Assembly: GCA_018715525.1 (NCBI GenBank)
Contig: DVLL01000001.1
Span: 1 to 64,000, forward strand
Direction: 5' to 3'
From: Candidatus Faeciplasma pullistercoris
GTDB lineage: Bacteria; Bacillota; Clostridia; Oscillospirales; Ruminococcaceae
Length of the DNA: 64,000 nucleotides
The notes beneath the pieces are model-generated. The model made no database searches. It was not told where the DNA came from and saw only the letters and a list, made by a program, of their open reading frames with translations. This document shows, in pieces, positions 43,502 through 52,206 of this stretch. Both the position numbers and the translations under genes were made by a program. Numbering within the stretch: position 1 is the stretch's first letter; each line of letters starts with the position of its first letter.

Positions 43502-44254
43502 ATGAATCTTACAAATGTGATTGCTGAACGCAAGAATAAAGTTATATACCGTGACGGCGACCTTTGCTACAAGGTGTTCGATTCCGATTATTCCAAGGCT
43601 GATATCCTCAACGAAGCCCTCAACCAGGCAAGAGTAGAGGAGACGGGTCTCAACATCCCCAAGATCAAGAGCATCACCACCGTAGACGGCGGCAAGTGGG
43701 CTATCGTCACCGACTTCATCGAGGGTAAGACGCTTGCCCAGCTTATGGAGGAGGATCCTGACAATAAGGATAAGTATCTTGACTACTTTGTTAACCTTCA
43801 GCTTGACGTATGCTCGAAGAAATGCCCGCTGCTGACCAAGCTCAGGGACAAGATGAACCGCAAGATCAACCTCACCGATTTTGACGCCACCACTCGCTAT
43901 GAGCTTCACACAAGACTTGACGGTATGCCAAAGCACGACAAGCTCTGCCACGGCGACTTCAACCCTTCGAACATCATAATCACCGCAGACGGAGCTCCTT
44001 ATATCCTCGACTGGGCTCACGCGACCCAGGGCAACGCCTCCGCGGACGCCGCGAGGACATATCTTCTGTTCTGGCTCAACGGCGATATCGAAACTGCCAA
44101 GAAGTACCTTGACCTGTTCTGCAAGAAGAGCGATACCGCAAAGCAGTATGTTCAGAAGTGGATGCCTATCGTAGCCGCTTCTCAGTCGGTAAAGGGCAAC
44201 GAGAAGGAAATCGAATTCCTCCGCTCCTGGGTAGACGTAGTAGACTACGAGTAA
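43502..44254 (+). CDS. Aminoglycoside phosphotransferase/choline kinase-family kinase
   Basis: 250 residues, ATG with GAGGGAGGG about 11 nt upstream, 39 nt after adhE. Kinase-like fold with the phosphotransfer loop HGDFNPSNIII (catalytic Asp) and metal-binding Asp in YILDWAHATQGN; an N-terminal lobe Lys/Glu pair (YKVFD ... NEALNQARVEE). Members phosphorylate antibiotics, choline, sugars or other small molecules. This one probably acts on a metabolite; resistance is not implied. Its terminator follows. Confidence 0.85.
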   Translation: MNLTNVIAERKNKVIYRDGDLCYKVFDSDYSKADILNEALNQARVEETGLNIPKIKSITTVDGGKWAIVTDFIEGKTLAQLMEEDPDNKDKYLDYFVNLQLDVCSKKCPLLTKLRDKMNRKINLTDFDATTRYELHTRLDGMPKHDKLCHGDFNPSNIIITADGAPYILDWAHATQGNASADAARTYLLFWLNGDIETAKKYLDLFCKKSDTAKQYVQKWMPIVAASQSVKGNEKEIEFLRSWVDVVDYE

Positions 44255-44314
44255 TCTGCTGTCAGGCGAGACTGAAAATATTCGCTTCGGTCTTTTGAGC
44301 AGCGTATGAAATCG

Positions 44315-44346
44315 GAGCGCTCCGGGGTTTTCCGGGGCGCTCTTTT
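44315..44346 (+). terminator. Terminator after the kinase gene
   Basis: GAGCGCTCCGG pairs with CCGGGGCGCTC, then TTTT. Confidence 0.88.
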
Positions 44347-44380
44347 CGCGGGTTTTCGCTCTTATTTGAGCGAGTGAATG

Positions 44381-44528
44381 TTGACATGGACAGCCTTATC
44401 TGATATAATTTAATCGTCTGAAATTAAGATTTATAGGGGCTTTTCCGCCGCTTCAAGCCGCCTGCGCAGGCTGTATATTTACAGGCGGCGTCAGGCTTAA
44501 CGGCGGCTGACAGTGAGGAGGTTCTCCG
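44381..44528 (+). promoter_or_regulatory. pyr operon promoter and structured leader
   Basis: TTGACA (44381-44386), 17-nt spacer, TATAAT (44404-44409). The ~113-nt leader has nested inverted repeats (CCGCCG..AGCC.GCCTG with CAGGC.GGCT..CGGCGG, about 44451-44508) ending just before the GAGGAGG of pyrC. There is no U-run, so control, if any, would be at translation start. No PyrR-binding consensus was recognised. Confidence 0.7.
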
Positions 44529-45740
44529 ATGCAGTTTTCAAATGTTAAGGCGATATACACCGAATCGATAAAGGATACCGCGCTTGAAATGCTGTCTTGC
44601 GAGGGCTTATTGCCCTCGGAATCAGACGGCTATATTATAGTTCCCGGACTTTGTGATGTTCATGTGCATTTCAGAGAGCCGGGTTTTTCATATAAAGAGA
44701 CGATAAAAACAGGCTCGGCGGCAGCGGCGAGGGGCGGATATACCGCCGTGTGCACAATGCCTAATCTGAATCCCGTGCCGGACAGCCGAGAGCACCTCGA
44801 GACTGAGCTTGAGATAATCAGGCGGGACGCTATGGTGCGGGTGCTGCCCTACGGCGCGATAACTGTGGGCGAAAAGGGCGAGGAGCTTTCCGACATGGAC
44901 GGCGTTGCCGAATACGTCTGCGGATTTTCGGACGACGGCAGGGGAGTGCAGAGCGAGGATATGATGCGCCGCGCGATGATAAAGGCTAAGAGCCTCGGGA
45001 AAATAATAGCCGCGCACTGCGAGGTAAATTCTCTTCTTAACGGCGGATACATACATGACGGAGCCTACGCGAGGGTGCACGGTCACAGGGGAATATCCTC
45101 TGAAAGCGAGTACAGGCAGATAGAAAGGGATCTGAGGCTCGCCAAGGAGACCGGCTGCCGGTATCATGTCTGCCATATATCGGCAAAGGAGAGCGTTGAG
45201 CTGATAAGGCGGGCGAAGCGTGACGGGGTTGACGTCACCTGCGAGACGGGTCCGCACTATCTCACACTCTGCGAGGACGACCTTATGGAGGACGGGCGCT
45301 TCAAGATGAACCCGCCTCTGCGCTCGGCTGAGGACAGAGCGGCGCTCATCGAGGGGATAATCGACGGAACCATAGACATGATAGCGACCGACCATGCTCC
45401 GCACAGCGCGGAGGAAAAGTCACGCGGGCTTGAAAAGAGTCTCATGGGGGTAGTAGGGCTTGAGACGGCGTTCGCCGAGCTTTATACGAGGCTGGTCTGC
45501 GGCGGAGTGATAACGCTTGAAAGACTGGTTGAGCTTATGAGCCTCAACCCGAGGAAGAGGTTCGGGATACCCTCAGGCAGCGATTTCGCCGTGTTTGAGG
45601 CCACAAAGCCCTACCGGGTGGAGCCCCGGGAGTTTTTGTCGATGGGAAGAGCAACGCCGTTTGCGGGCGATACGGTCATGGGAAGATGCGTGATGACGGT
45701 GTGCGGCGGCAGAGCCGTGTACATAGACAAGCGCGGATAA
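44529..45740 (+). CDS. pyrC: Dihydroorotase (class I)
   Basis: 403 residues. Metal-binding DVHVHFREPGF, then CTMPNLNP, AAHCEVNSL, YHVCHISAKESVELI, the ETGPHYLTL and IATDHAPHSAEEK motifs: the binuclear-zinc amidohydrolase set of type I dihydroorotases. It closes carbamoyl aspartate to dihydroorotate. First gene of the pyr operon, 13 nt before pyrK. Confidence 0.95.
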   Translation: MQFSNVKAIYTESIKDTALEMLSCEGLLPSESDGYIIVPGLCDVHVHFREPGFSYKETIKTGSAAAARGGYTAVCTMPNLNPVPDSREHLETELEIIRRDAMVRVLPYGAITVGEKGEELSDMDGVAEYVCGFSDDGRGVQSEDMMRRAMIKAKSLGKIIAAHCEVNSLLNGGYIHDGAYARVHGHRGISSESEYRQIERDLRLAKETGCRYHVCHISAKESVELIRRAKRDGVDVTCETGPHYLTLCEDDLMEDGRFKMNPPLRSAEDRAALIEGIIDGTIDMIATDHAPHSAEEKSRGLEKSLMGVVGLETAFAELYTRLVCGGVITLERLVELMSLNPRKRFGIPSGSDFAVFEATKPYRVEPREFLSMGRATPFAGDTVMGRCVMTVCGGRAVYIDKRG

Positions 45741-45753
45741 ATTCGGAGGAAAG

Positions 45754-46494
45754 ATGAAACAGGTAATTTACACCGTAAAATCAAACGATAAAATAGCTGC
45801 TGACGTTTACAGGATGAGCCTTGCGGGAGACACGTCCGCGCTCAGCACGCCGGGGCAGTTTATCAACATACGCCTTTCGGGCTTTTATTTAAGAAGACCT
45901 ATATCGGTATGCGATTATGACTCGGACGGAATGGTGATCATATACAAGGTCGTAGGAGGCGGCACCGAGGTGATGAGCAGGCTTGCGCCCGGAGCGCAGC
46001 TTGATACGCTGAGCGGTCTTGGAAACGGCTTTGACAGTTCTAAAAGCGGGGACAAGCCTTTGCTTGTCGGAGGAGGAGTAGGAGTGCCTCCGATGTACGG
46101 CTTGTGCCGCAGGCTTGCCGCGGAGGGAAAAAAGCCTACCGTTGTCTTAGGCTTCAACAGCTATGGCGACGTCTTTTACGAGCAGGAGTTCAAGGAGCTG
46201 GGAGCGGATGTGCGCGTAGCGACCGCCGACGGAAGCTGCGGAGCCAAGGGGTTTGTAACCGACGTCATCGGCGGACTGGATTACAGCTTCTTCTACGCCT
46301 GCGGTCCCGAGCCGATGTTCAGGGCTATGAGCAGGGTGATGAAGACAGGCGGGCAGTACAGCTTTGAGGAGAGGATGGGCTGCGGCTTCGGGGCGTGCAT
46401 GGGCTGCTCCTGCAAAACCCTCGCCGGCAACAAGCGTATATGCCGCGAGGGACCGGTCATGAACAGCGAAGAGATAATATGGGACAGGAAATGA
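45754..46494 (+). CDS. pyrK: Dihydroorotate dehydrogenase electron-transfer subunit
   Basis: 246 residues. FAD domain with FYLRRPISVCDYD, NAD domain with PLLVGGGVGVPPMYGLCRRL and YACGPEPMF, and C-terminal [2Fe-2S] ligands in CGFGACMGCSCK...C. It passes electrons from dihydroorotate oxidation to NAD+ in the PyrD(IB)-PyrK complex. 16 nt before pyrD. Confidence 0.95.
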   Translation: MKQVIYTVKSNDKIAADVYRMSLAGDTSALSTPGQFINIRLSGFYLRRPISVCDYDSDGMVIIYKVVGGGTEVMSRLAPGAQLDTLSGLGNGFDSSKSGDKPLLVGGGVGVPPMYGLCRRLAAEGKKPTVVLGFNSYGDVFYEQEFKELGADVRVATADGSCGAKGFVTDVIGGLDYSFFYACGPEPMFRAMSRVMKTGGQYSFEERMGCGFGACMGCSCKTLAGNKRICREGPVMNSEEIIWDRK

Positions 46495-46510
46495 CAAAAG
46501 GAGGCAGGAC

Positions 46511-47428
46511 ATGGACAGACTCAGGGTTAACCTTTGCGGCTTGGAGATAGACAATCCGGTCATTCCCGCGAGCGGCACGTTCGGCTACGGCTACGAGTTC
46601 GCCGAAATTTACGATATAAACATACTCGGCACGTTTTCCTTCAAGGGAACTACCCGCGACCCACGCTTCGGGAATCCGACTCCCCGAATCGCGGAGTGCA
46701 CTGCGGGCATGATAAACGCGGTGGGATTACAGAACCCCGGAGTGGACAAGGTCATCTCGGAGGAGCTTCCGAAGATGAAAAAGGTATTTTCAAAGAAGGT
46801 TATGGCGAACGTAAGCGGCTTTTCGGTGGCGGATTACGCTTACACCTGCCAAAGGCTTGACGAGTGTCCGGAGGTCGGCTGGCTGGAGGTAAATGTGAGC
46901 TGCCCGAATGTCCACGGCGGCGGCATGAGCTTCGGAACAGATCCCGGCTCGGCGGCGGAGGTGACGCGCGCCGTAAAGGCGGTCACAAAAAAGCCGGTCA
47001 TAATCAAGCTTTCTCCGAATGTTACCGACATAGTCCCGATAGCCAAGGCGTGCGAGGACGCGGGAGCTGACGGCATAAGCCTTATAAACACGCTTTTGGG
47101 CATGAGGATAAGCCTAAAGACCAAAAAGCCGATAATAGCCAACAAAATGGGAGGCTTTTCGGGACCGGCGGTGTTCCCGGTAGCGCTGAGAATGGTTTAT
47201 CAGGTCTACGAGGCGGTGAAGATACCGGTAGTAGGCATGGGCGGCGTTTCGAGCGCTGAGGACGTAATAGAGATGATGCTCGCGGGAGCGTCGGCTGTGG
47301 AGGTAGGAGCGGCGAACCTTGTCGAGCCTACGGTATGCCCCAGGATAATAAGCGAGCTGCCCGCAGCTATGGATAAGTACGGAATAAAAAATCTTAAGGA
47401 TATAATAGGAGGAGCGCACAATGGGTAA
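46511..47428 (+). CDS. pyrD: Dihydroorotate dehydrogenase, class 1B catalytic subunit
   Basis: 305 residues. FMN TIM-barrel with NPVIPASGTFGYG, and the class-1 catalytic Cys in EVNVSCPNVHGGGMSFG; GMGGVSSAEDVIEMMLAGASAVEVGAA binds phosphate. Works with PyrK; overlaps pyrF by 8 nt. Confidence 0.95.
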   Translation: MDRLRVNLCGLEIDNPVIPASGTFGYGYEFAEIYDINILGTFSFKGTTRDPRFGNPTPRIAECTAGMINAVGLQNPGVDKVISEELPKMKKVFSKKVMANVSGFSVADYAYTCQRLDECPEVGWLEVNVSCPNVHGGGMSFGTDPGSAAEVTRAVKAVTKKPVIIKLSPNVTDIVPIAKACEDAGADGISLINTLLGMRISLKTKKPIIANKMGGFSGPAVFPVALRMVYQVYEAVKIPVVGMGGVSSAEDVIEMMLAGASAVEVGAANLVEPTVCPRIISELPAAMDKYGIKNLKDIIGGAHNG

Positions 47429-48125
47429 GGACGTAATAGTCGCCTGCGATTTTTCGTCTAAGGAGCAGGTGATGAGCTTTCTTGACAGGTTTGACGGCTG
47501 CGTCAGGAAGCCGTTTGTAAAAATAGGCATGGAGCTTTTCTATGCGGAGGGACCCGGGATAGTCAGGGACATAAAGTCGAGAGGGCATAAGATCTTTCTC
47601 GATTTGAAGCTTCACGATATCCCGAATACGGTCAAGAAGGCGATGAGCGTTTTGTCTGGGCTCGATGTCGATATGTGCAACCTTCACGCCGCGGGAACAA
47701 AGGCGATGATGACCGCCGCTCTGGAGGGACTTACCCGCCCGGACGGCACAAGACCTATTCTCATAGCGGTGACGATGCTCACCTCTACCGACCAGCGTGC
47801 GATGGAGGAGGATCTTCTCATAAAGGAGGATATCGCCGATGTTGTGATGCACTACGCCCGCAACGCTAAGGAGTGCGGACTTGACGGAGTGGTCTGCTCG
47901 CCGCTTGAGGCGCAGAAGGTACACGCCGCCTGCGGCAATGAGTTCCTTACGGTGACTCCCGGAGTCAGGTTCGCTGACTCGGACAAGGGAGACCAGAAGA
48001 GGGTAATGACCCCCGAGGAGGCTAAGAAAATAGGCTCTGACTACATTGTGGTGGGCAGACCTATAACCGCGGCAGCCGACCCGGTGGCTGCGTACGAAAG
48101 ATGCGTAAGAGAATTTGTCGGATGA
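47421..48125 (+). CDS. pyrF: Orotidine 5'-phosphate decarboxylase
   Basis: 234 residues. Signature DLKLHDIPNTVKKAM (catalytic Lys/Asp tetrad), then LTSTD, VTPGVRFADSDKGDQKRVMTP and YIVVGRPITAAADP. It converts OMP to UMP. ATG has GGAGG upstream inside the end of pyrD. Confidence 0.95.
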   Translation: MGKDVIVACDFSSKEQVMSFLDRFDGCVRKPFVKIGMELFYAEGPGIVRDIKSRGHKIFLDLKLHDIPNTVKKAMSVLSGLDVDMCNLHAAGTKAMMTAALEGLTRPDGTRPILIAVTMLTSTDQRAMEEDLLIKEDIADVVMHYARNAKECGLDGVVCSPLEAQKVHAACGNEFLTVTPGVRFADSDKGDQKRVMTPEEAKKIGSDYIVVGRPITAAADPVAAYERCVREFVG

Positions 48126-48153
48126 GCTTTGAGCAAGGAAAGGAAGTTGTAAT

Positions 48154-48801
48154 ATGAACTCAAATGAGATAAAGACCCTTATAGCAAAGGATCTGCTGAA
48201 GATAAAGGCTGTATTTTTCAGACCTGAGGAGCCATTTACATGGGCAAGCGGAATAAAGAGCCCGGTGTACTGCGACAACAGGCTGACGCTTACCGCTCCC
48301 GACGTAAGAAATGATGTCGAAAACGGTCTCACTCAGATAATAAAGGAGAATTATCCCGACGTCGAGGTGCTTATGGGCACTTCTACCGCCGGAATAGCTC
48401 ACGCCGCCATAACAGGACACATCATGGGGCTTCCCATGGGCTATGTCCGCTCCGGCGCAAAGGATCACGGCAGGCAGAACCAGATAGAGGGAAGGCTCGA
48501 AAAGGGTCAGAAGGTAGTTGTCGTAGAGGATCTTATCTCCACCGGCGGAAGCGTGCTCGAGGTGGTAGAGGTCCTGAGAGAAGCGGGCGCGGAGGTACTC
48601 GGAATAGCGAGCATATTTACATACGGCATGAAAAAGGGTCTTGAGAGGCTCGCGGCGGCCAATGTTAAGAATGTAAGCCTTACCGATTTTGACCATATTG
48701 CCGAGGTGGCGGCGGACGAGGGCTATATCAGCAAGGAGGATATCAAGAGGCTTATAGCATTCAGAAACAACCCCTCCGACGAGAGCTGGATAAAGGGCTG
48801 A
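48154..48801 (+). CDS. pyrE: Orotate phosphoribosyltransferase
   Basis: 215 residues. PRPP motif [19 protein letters not shown], and [12 protein letters not shown] and [11 protein letters not shown] loops. It makes OMP from orotate and PRPP; gene order puts it next to its product's decarboxylase. Confidence 0.95.
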   Translation: MNSNEIKTLIAKDLLKIKAVFFRPEEPFTWASGIKSPVYCDNRLTLTAPDVRNDVENGLTQIIKENYPDVEVLMGTSTAGIAHAAITGHIMGLPMGYVRSGAKDHGRQNQIEGRLEKGQKVVVVEDLISTGGSVLEVVEVLREAGAEVLGIASIFTYGMKKGLERLAAANVKNVSLTDFDHIAEVAADEGYISKEDIKRLIAFRNNPSDESWIKG

Positions 48802-48827
48802 TGCGGTTTTAGCGGGAGCAACATAAT

Positions 48828-49922
48828 ATGAGACACTTAATTAACATACTTGACCTCTCGGTAGATGAGATAGACAAGCTGATAGATGTAGCTGACGACA
48901 TCATGGCCAACCCCGACAAGTACAACGAGGTTTGCCGCCATAAGATACTTGCCACGCTGTTTTATGAGCCGTCGACAAGGACAAGGCTGAGCTTTGAGTC
49001 GGCGATGATGAGCCTCGGCGGAAACGTCCTTGGCTTCTCCGAGGCGACGTCGAGCTCCGCCTCAAAGGGAGAGACCGTGGCTGATACGATAGAAATGGTC
49101 AGCGGTTACGCGGACATAATAGCTATGCGCCACCCCAAGGAGGGCGCTCCGATAGTAGCCGCCATGCACTCCACCGTGTCTGTGATAAACGCGGGGGACG
49201 GCGGGCACTATCACCCTACCCAGACGCTCACCGACCTCATGACAATCCGCCATGAGAAGGGCAGGTTCGACAATCTGACAATAGGTCTTTGCGGAGACCT
49301 CAAGTTCGGAAGAACGGTACATTCCCTTATAGGAGCGATGGCGAGATACGAGGGAGTGAGGTTCGTGCTCATTTCTCCGGAGGCTTTAAGACTTCCCGGA
49401 TTTGTCAAGCACGAGTACATCACCAGCAAGGGAATATCCTACGAGGAAAGCGAGTCGCTCGAGGAGGTAATAGGCAAGCTTGACATTTTGTACATGACAA
49501 GGATACAGCGGGAGAGGTTTGTGAGCGAGGACGAGTATCTCGCCCTCAAGGACAGCTGCATACTCACCGCCGAGAAGATGAAGTCTGCCAAGCCGGATAT
49601 GATAGTCATGCACCCGCTGCCGAGAGTGAACGAGATAGAGGTGGCGGTTGACTCAGATCAGAGAGCATGCTATTTCAAGCAGGCTCACTACGGCAGATAT
49701 GTGAGAATGGCGCTCATAATGAAGCTTCTGGGGCTGATAGAGAACGACGTTCCGTATACTCCGGCGGAGGATAAAAAGCCGATTGTGTACGGGGTATATA
49801 CCTGCCGCAATCCGAGGTGCATCACGTCTATCGAGCACGAGCTTCCTCAGGCATTCAAGCTTGCTGACAAAGAGAACAGCATTTACCGCTGCGTTTATTG
49901 TGAAACTCGACAAAATCGGTAA
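48828..49922 (+). CDS. pyrB: Aspartate carbamoyltransferase with a fused PyrI-like zinc tail
   Basis: 364 residues. Catalytic domains (~1-305) are complete: [16 protein letters not shown] (carbamoyl phosphate), [22 protein letters not shown], and HPLPRVNEI. After a linker, residues ~318-364 add CRNPRCI...YRCVYCETR, four cysteines in the pattern of the zinc domain of the regulatory chain PyrI. The nucleotide-binding allosteric domain of PyrI is absent. The tail probably bridges catalytic trimers or stabilises the enzyme. Last gene of the pyr operon. Confidence 0.92.
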   Translation: MRHLINILDLSVDEIDKLIDVADDIMANPDKYNEVCRHKILATLFYEPSTRTRLSFESAMMSLGGNVLGFSEATSSSASKGETVADTIEMVSGYADIIAMRHPKEGAPIVAAMHSTVSVINAGDGGHYHPTQTLTDLMTIRHEKGRFDNLTIGLCGDLKFGRTVHSLIGAMARYEGVRFVLISPEALRLPGFVKHEYITSKGISYEESESLEEVIGKLDILYMTRIQRERFVSEDEYLALKDSCILTAEKMKSAKPDMIVMHPLPRVNEIEVAVDSDQRACYFKQAHYGRYVRMALIMKLLGLIENDVPYTPAEDKKPIVYGVYTCRNPRCITSIEHELPQAFKLADKENSIYRCVYCETRQNR

Positions 49923-49937
49923 AATTATCTGTGTGTC

Positions 49938-49975
49938 TTGACGAAAAACGGTTTATTTGGTATACTTGAACCGTT
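49938..49975 (+). promoter_or_regulatory. pur operon promoter with an overlapping inverted repeat
   Basis: TTGACG (49938-49943), 17-nt spacer, TATACT (49961-49966). AACGGTT (49947-49953) and AACCGTT (49969-49975) flank the -10 box, so a repressor could sit on it. CGGTTTATTTGG here resembles CCGTTTATTTGG at 54636-54647 before purH. Confidence 0.7.
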
Positions 49976-50048
49976 ACAGGCGGCAGTATAGTGATTGCCG
50001 CTTCTTTTCGTTGCCGTTTTGGTACAGAAGGAAAATAAAACAACGCTT

Positions 50049-50143
50049 TTTGCGACTGACGGATAGATGCGGAGCACCGCAGAGGAACAAAGGGCGTGAT
50101 TTTCAGGGCTGAAGGATTGACCCTGAGCCGACCGTCTGGGCAC
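50049..50143 (+). ncRNA. ZTP (pfl) riboswitch aptamer
   Basis: Shows the pfl-motif marks: GACTGACGG at 50054-50062 near the 5' end, a hairpin CAGGG...CCCTG, then AGCCGACCGTCTGGGCA ending at ~50142. GACGG pairs with CCGTC, replacing the more usual GGCG/CGCC pair, which supports the fold. ZTP riboswitches sense the AICAR derivative ZTP and turn on purine and one-carbon genes. It precedes purE directly. Confidence 0.85.
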
Positions 50144-50177
50144 ACTTGGGTTTTTGGCTGCAAGTGCGCCCTTTTGC
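50138..50177 (+). terminator. Riboswitch-controlled terminator before purE
   Basis: GGGCACACTTG pairs with CAAGTGCGCCC, followed by TTTTGCGTTTTT. Its 5' arm includes the CTGGGCA of the aptamer, so ligand binding should prevent it from forming. Confidence 0.88.
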
Positions 50178-50197
50178 GTTTTTAAGGAGGATTCATT

Positions 50198-50692
50198 ATG
50201 AAAAAAGTAGGACTGGTAATGGGAAGCGACAGCGACCTGCCGGTAATTCAGAAGGCGACAGATATGCTCGATTCGCTCGGCATTCCGTATGAGGTTCATG
50301 TCTATTCCGCTCACCGCACCCCTGACGAGGCGAGAGATTTCGCCAGAGCGGCTGCGGACAACGGCTTCGGAGTGATGATAGCAGCTGCCGGAATGGCTGC
50401 GCACCTCGCGGGAGCGATCGCTGCGAACACGGTGCTTCCGGTCATAGGTATTCCCTGCAAGTCGTCCGTTCTTGACGGCATGGACGCTCTTTTGTCGACT
50501 GTCATGATGCCCTCCGGTATACCGGTGGCAACCGTGGCGATAAACGGCGGAGCGAACGCCGCGCTGCTTGCGGCTCAGATACTTGCCGTGTCCGACGCCG
50601 AGCTTTACGCCAAGCTTGCCGCAAAGAGGGCTGCCGACGGCAAGAAGGTTCTTGAAAAGGACTTGGCGATAAGCGCTCAGTTCAATAAATAA
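50198..50692 (+). CDS. purE: N5-carboxyaminoimidazole ribonucleotide mutase
   Basis: 164 residues, AAGGAGG upstream. Motifs GLVMGSDSDLPVI, YEVHVYSAHRTPDEA, AAAGMAAHLAGAIAANT and MDALLSTVMMPSGIPVATVAI. It shifts the carboxylate in CAIR formation. No purK lies next to it, so CAIR may be formed from CO2 directly (class II type) or purK is elsewhere. Confidence 0.95.
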   Translation: MKKVGLVMGSDSDLPVIQKATDMLDSLGIPYEVHVYSAHRTPDEARDFARAAADNGFGVMIAAAGMAAHLAGAIAANTVLPVIGIPCKSSVLDGMDALLSTVMMPSGIPVATVAINGGANAALLAAQILAVSDAELYAKLAAKRAADGKKVLEKDLAISAQFNK

Positions 50693-50736
50693 TCATAATT
50701 GCGTTTATATAATGCTTTGGAAAGGCAGATAAGCAT

Positions 50737-52161
50737 ATGGGAGGATTTTTCGGAGCGGTCGGAAAGACGGACGTAATATCAGATGTCTTTTTCGGCACGG
50801 ATTATCATTCGCATCTTGGAACAAAGAGCGGAGGTATTGCCGCCTATGATCCGGTAATCGGGCTGCAAAGAAATATACATAACATTGAAAACTCGCCGTT
50901 TAGGACGAAGTTCGAGCATATTTTTGAGGAGATGAAGGGCACGGCGGCAATCGGCGGTATAAATGATACCGACCCTCAGCCGCTTCTTATCCGCTCGGCT
51001 CTCGGAACCTATGCTATTTGCATAGTAGGAATAATAAACAACACCGAAAAGATACTCGACACCTACTTCTCGGTGACCGGCGGGCACTTCAACGCCATGA
51101 CCGGAGGAAAGATAAATTCCACCGAGCTGGTAGCCGCGCTCATAAACCAGAAGTCAAGCTTTGCCGATGGCATAAGGTTTGTACAGGACACCGTTGAGGG
51201 AACAGCATCGATACTTATCCTCAAGGAGGACGGTCACCTTATCGCCGCAAGGGACAATCTCGGCAGGCTGCCCGTTCTTGTCGGCAGGAACGAAAACGGC
51301 TTCTGCGTTTCGTTCGAGTCGTTCGCGAGCTCAAAGCTCGGCTACGCCCCTTACAAGGAGCTGGGTCCCGCAGAAATAGTGGAAATAACCGCCGACGAGG
51401 TAACTGTTTTGCAGCCGCCTAAGGAGAAGATGTGCATCTGCGCCTTCCTGTGGTCATACTACGGCTACCCGACCTCAAGCTACGAGGGCGTGAACGTGGA
51501 GGTAATGCGCTACCGCAACGGCAGCATAATGGCTAAAAACGACAAGGAGAACAATAACCTGCCCGACATCGATTATGTCGGAGGAGTGCCCGACTCAGGC
51601 ACTCCGCACGCCATAGGCTACGCCAACGAGAGCGGGATACCGTTCGCCCGTCCGTTTATCAAGTATACTCCGACATGGCCCCGCAGCTTCATGCCTCAGA
51701 ACCAGCAGCAAAGAAACAAGGTCGCCAAGATGAAGCAGATACCTGTTCACGATCTGATAACCGACAAGGATCTTTTGTTTATAGACGACTCGATAGTAAG
51801 AGGAACGCAGCTTAGGGAAACGGTAGAATTTCTTTCCGAGAACGGCGCAAAGAGCGTGCACATGCGCTCTGCGTGTCCTCCGATAATGTACGGCTGCAAG
51901 TATCTGGGCTTCTCCCGCTCCACAAGCGACCGGGATCTTATCACCATATCGACAATAATAGAGCTTGAGGGCGAAAAGGGGCTTAATCACCTTGAGGAGT
52001 ACAGCGACCCCACAACGGAAAGAGGAAAGAAGATGAGGCAGGCTATCTGCGATAAGCTTCACTTTGCCTCACTTGAGTTCCAGACACTCGAGGGACTTTG
52101 CAAGGCTATAGGAATACCGGAGTGCAAGATTTGCACATACTGCTGGAACGGAAAAGAATAA
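50737..52161 (+). CDS. purF: Amidophosphoribosyltransferase-like protein lacking the N-terminal Cys
   Basis: 474 residues with glutaminase-like and phosphoribosyltransferase domains in PurF order. The PRPP motif DLLFIDDSIVRGTQLRET and GYPTSSYEGVNVEVMRYRNG are present, and Cys residues occur where the iron-sulfur ligands of the B. subtilis enzyme are (CICAF, MYGC, CKICTYC). The protein begins MGGFFGAVGKTD, where the nucleophile Cys of active PurF (CGVFG) should stand, so the glutaminase nucleophile is replaced by Gly. It may use ammonia, have a separate glutaminase partner, or be a regulatory paralogue. The start is supported by AAAGGCAG and by the family alignment. Confidence 0.85.
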   Translation: MGGFFGAVGKTDVISDVFFGTDYHSHLGTKSGGIAAYDPVIGLQRNIHNIENSPFRTKFEHIFEEMKGTAAIGGINDTDPQPLLIRSALGTYAICIVGIINNTEKILDTYFSVTGGHFNAMTGGKINSTELVAALINQKSSFADGIRFVQDTVEGTASILILKEDGHLIAARDNLGRLPVLVGRNENGFCVSFESFASSKLGYAPYKELGPAEIVEITADEVTVLQPPKEKMCICAFLWSYYGYPTSSYEGVNVEVMRYRNGSIMAKNDKENNNLPDIDYVGGVPDSGTPHAIGYANESGIPFARPFIKYTPTWPRSFMPQNQQQRNKVAKMKQIPVHDLITDKDLLFIDDSIVRGTQLRETVEFLSENGAKSVHMRSACPPIMYGCKYLGFSRSTSDRDLITISTIIELEGEKGLNHLEEYSDPTTERGKKMRQAICDKLHFASLEFQTLEGLCKAIGIPECKICTYCWNGKE

Positions 52162-52206
52162 GAGCGATTGTACGGCGCCAAAATAAAAGTAAAGGAAAGT
52201 GTGACT

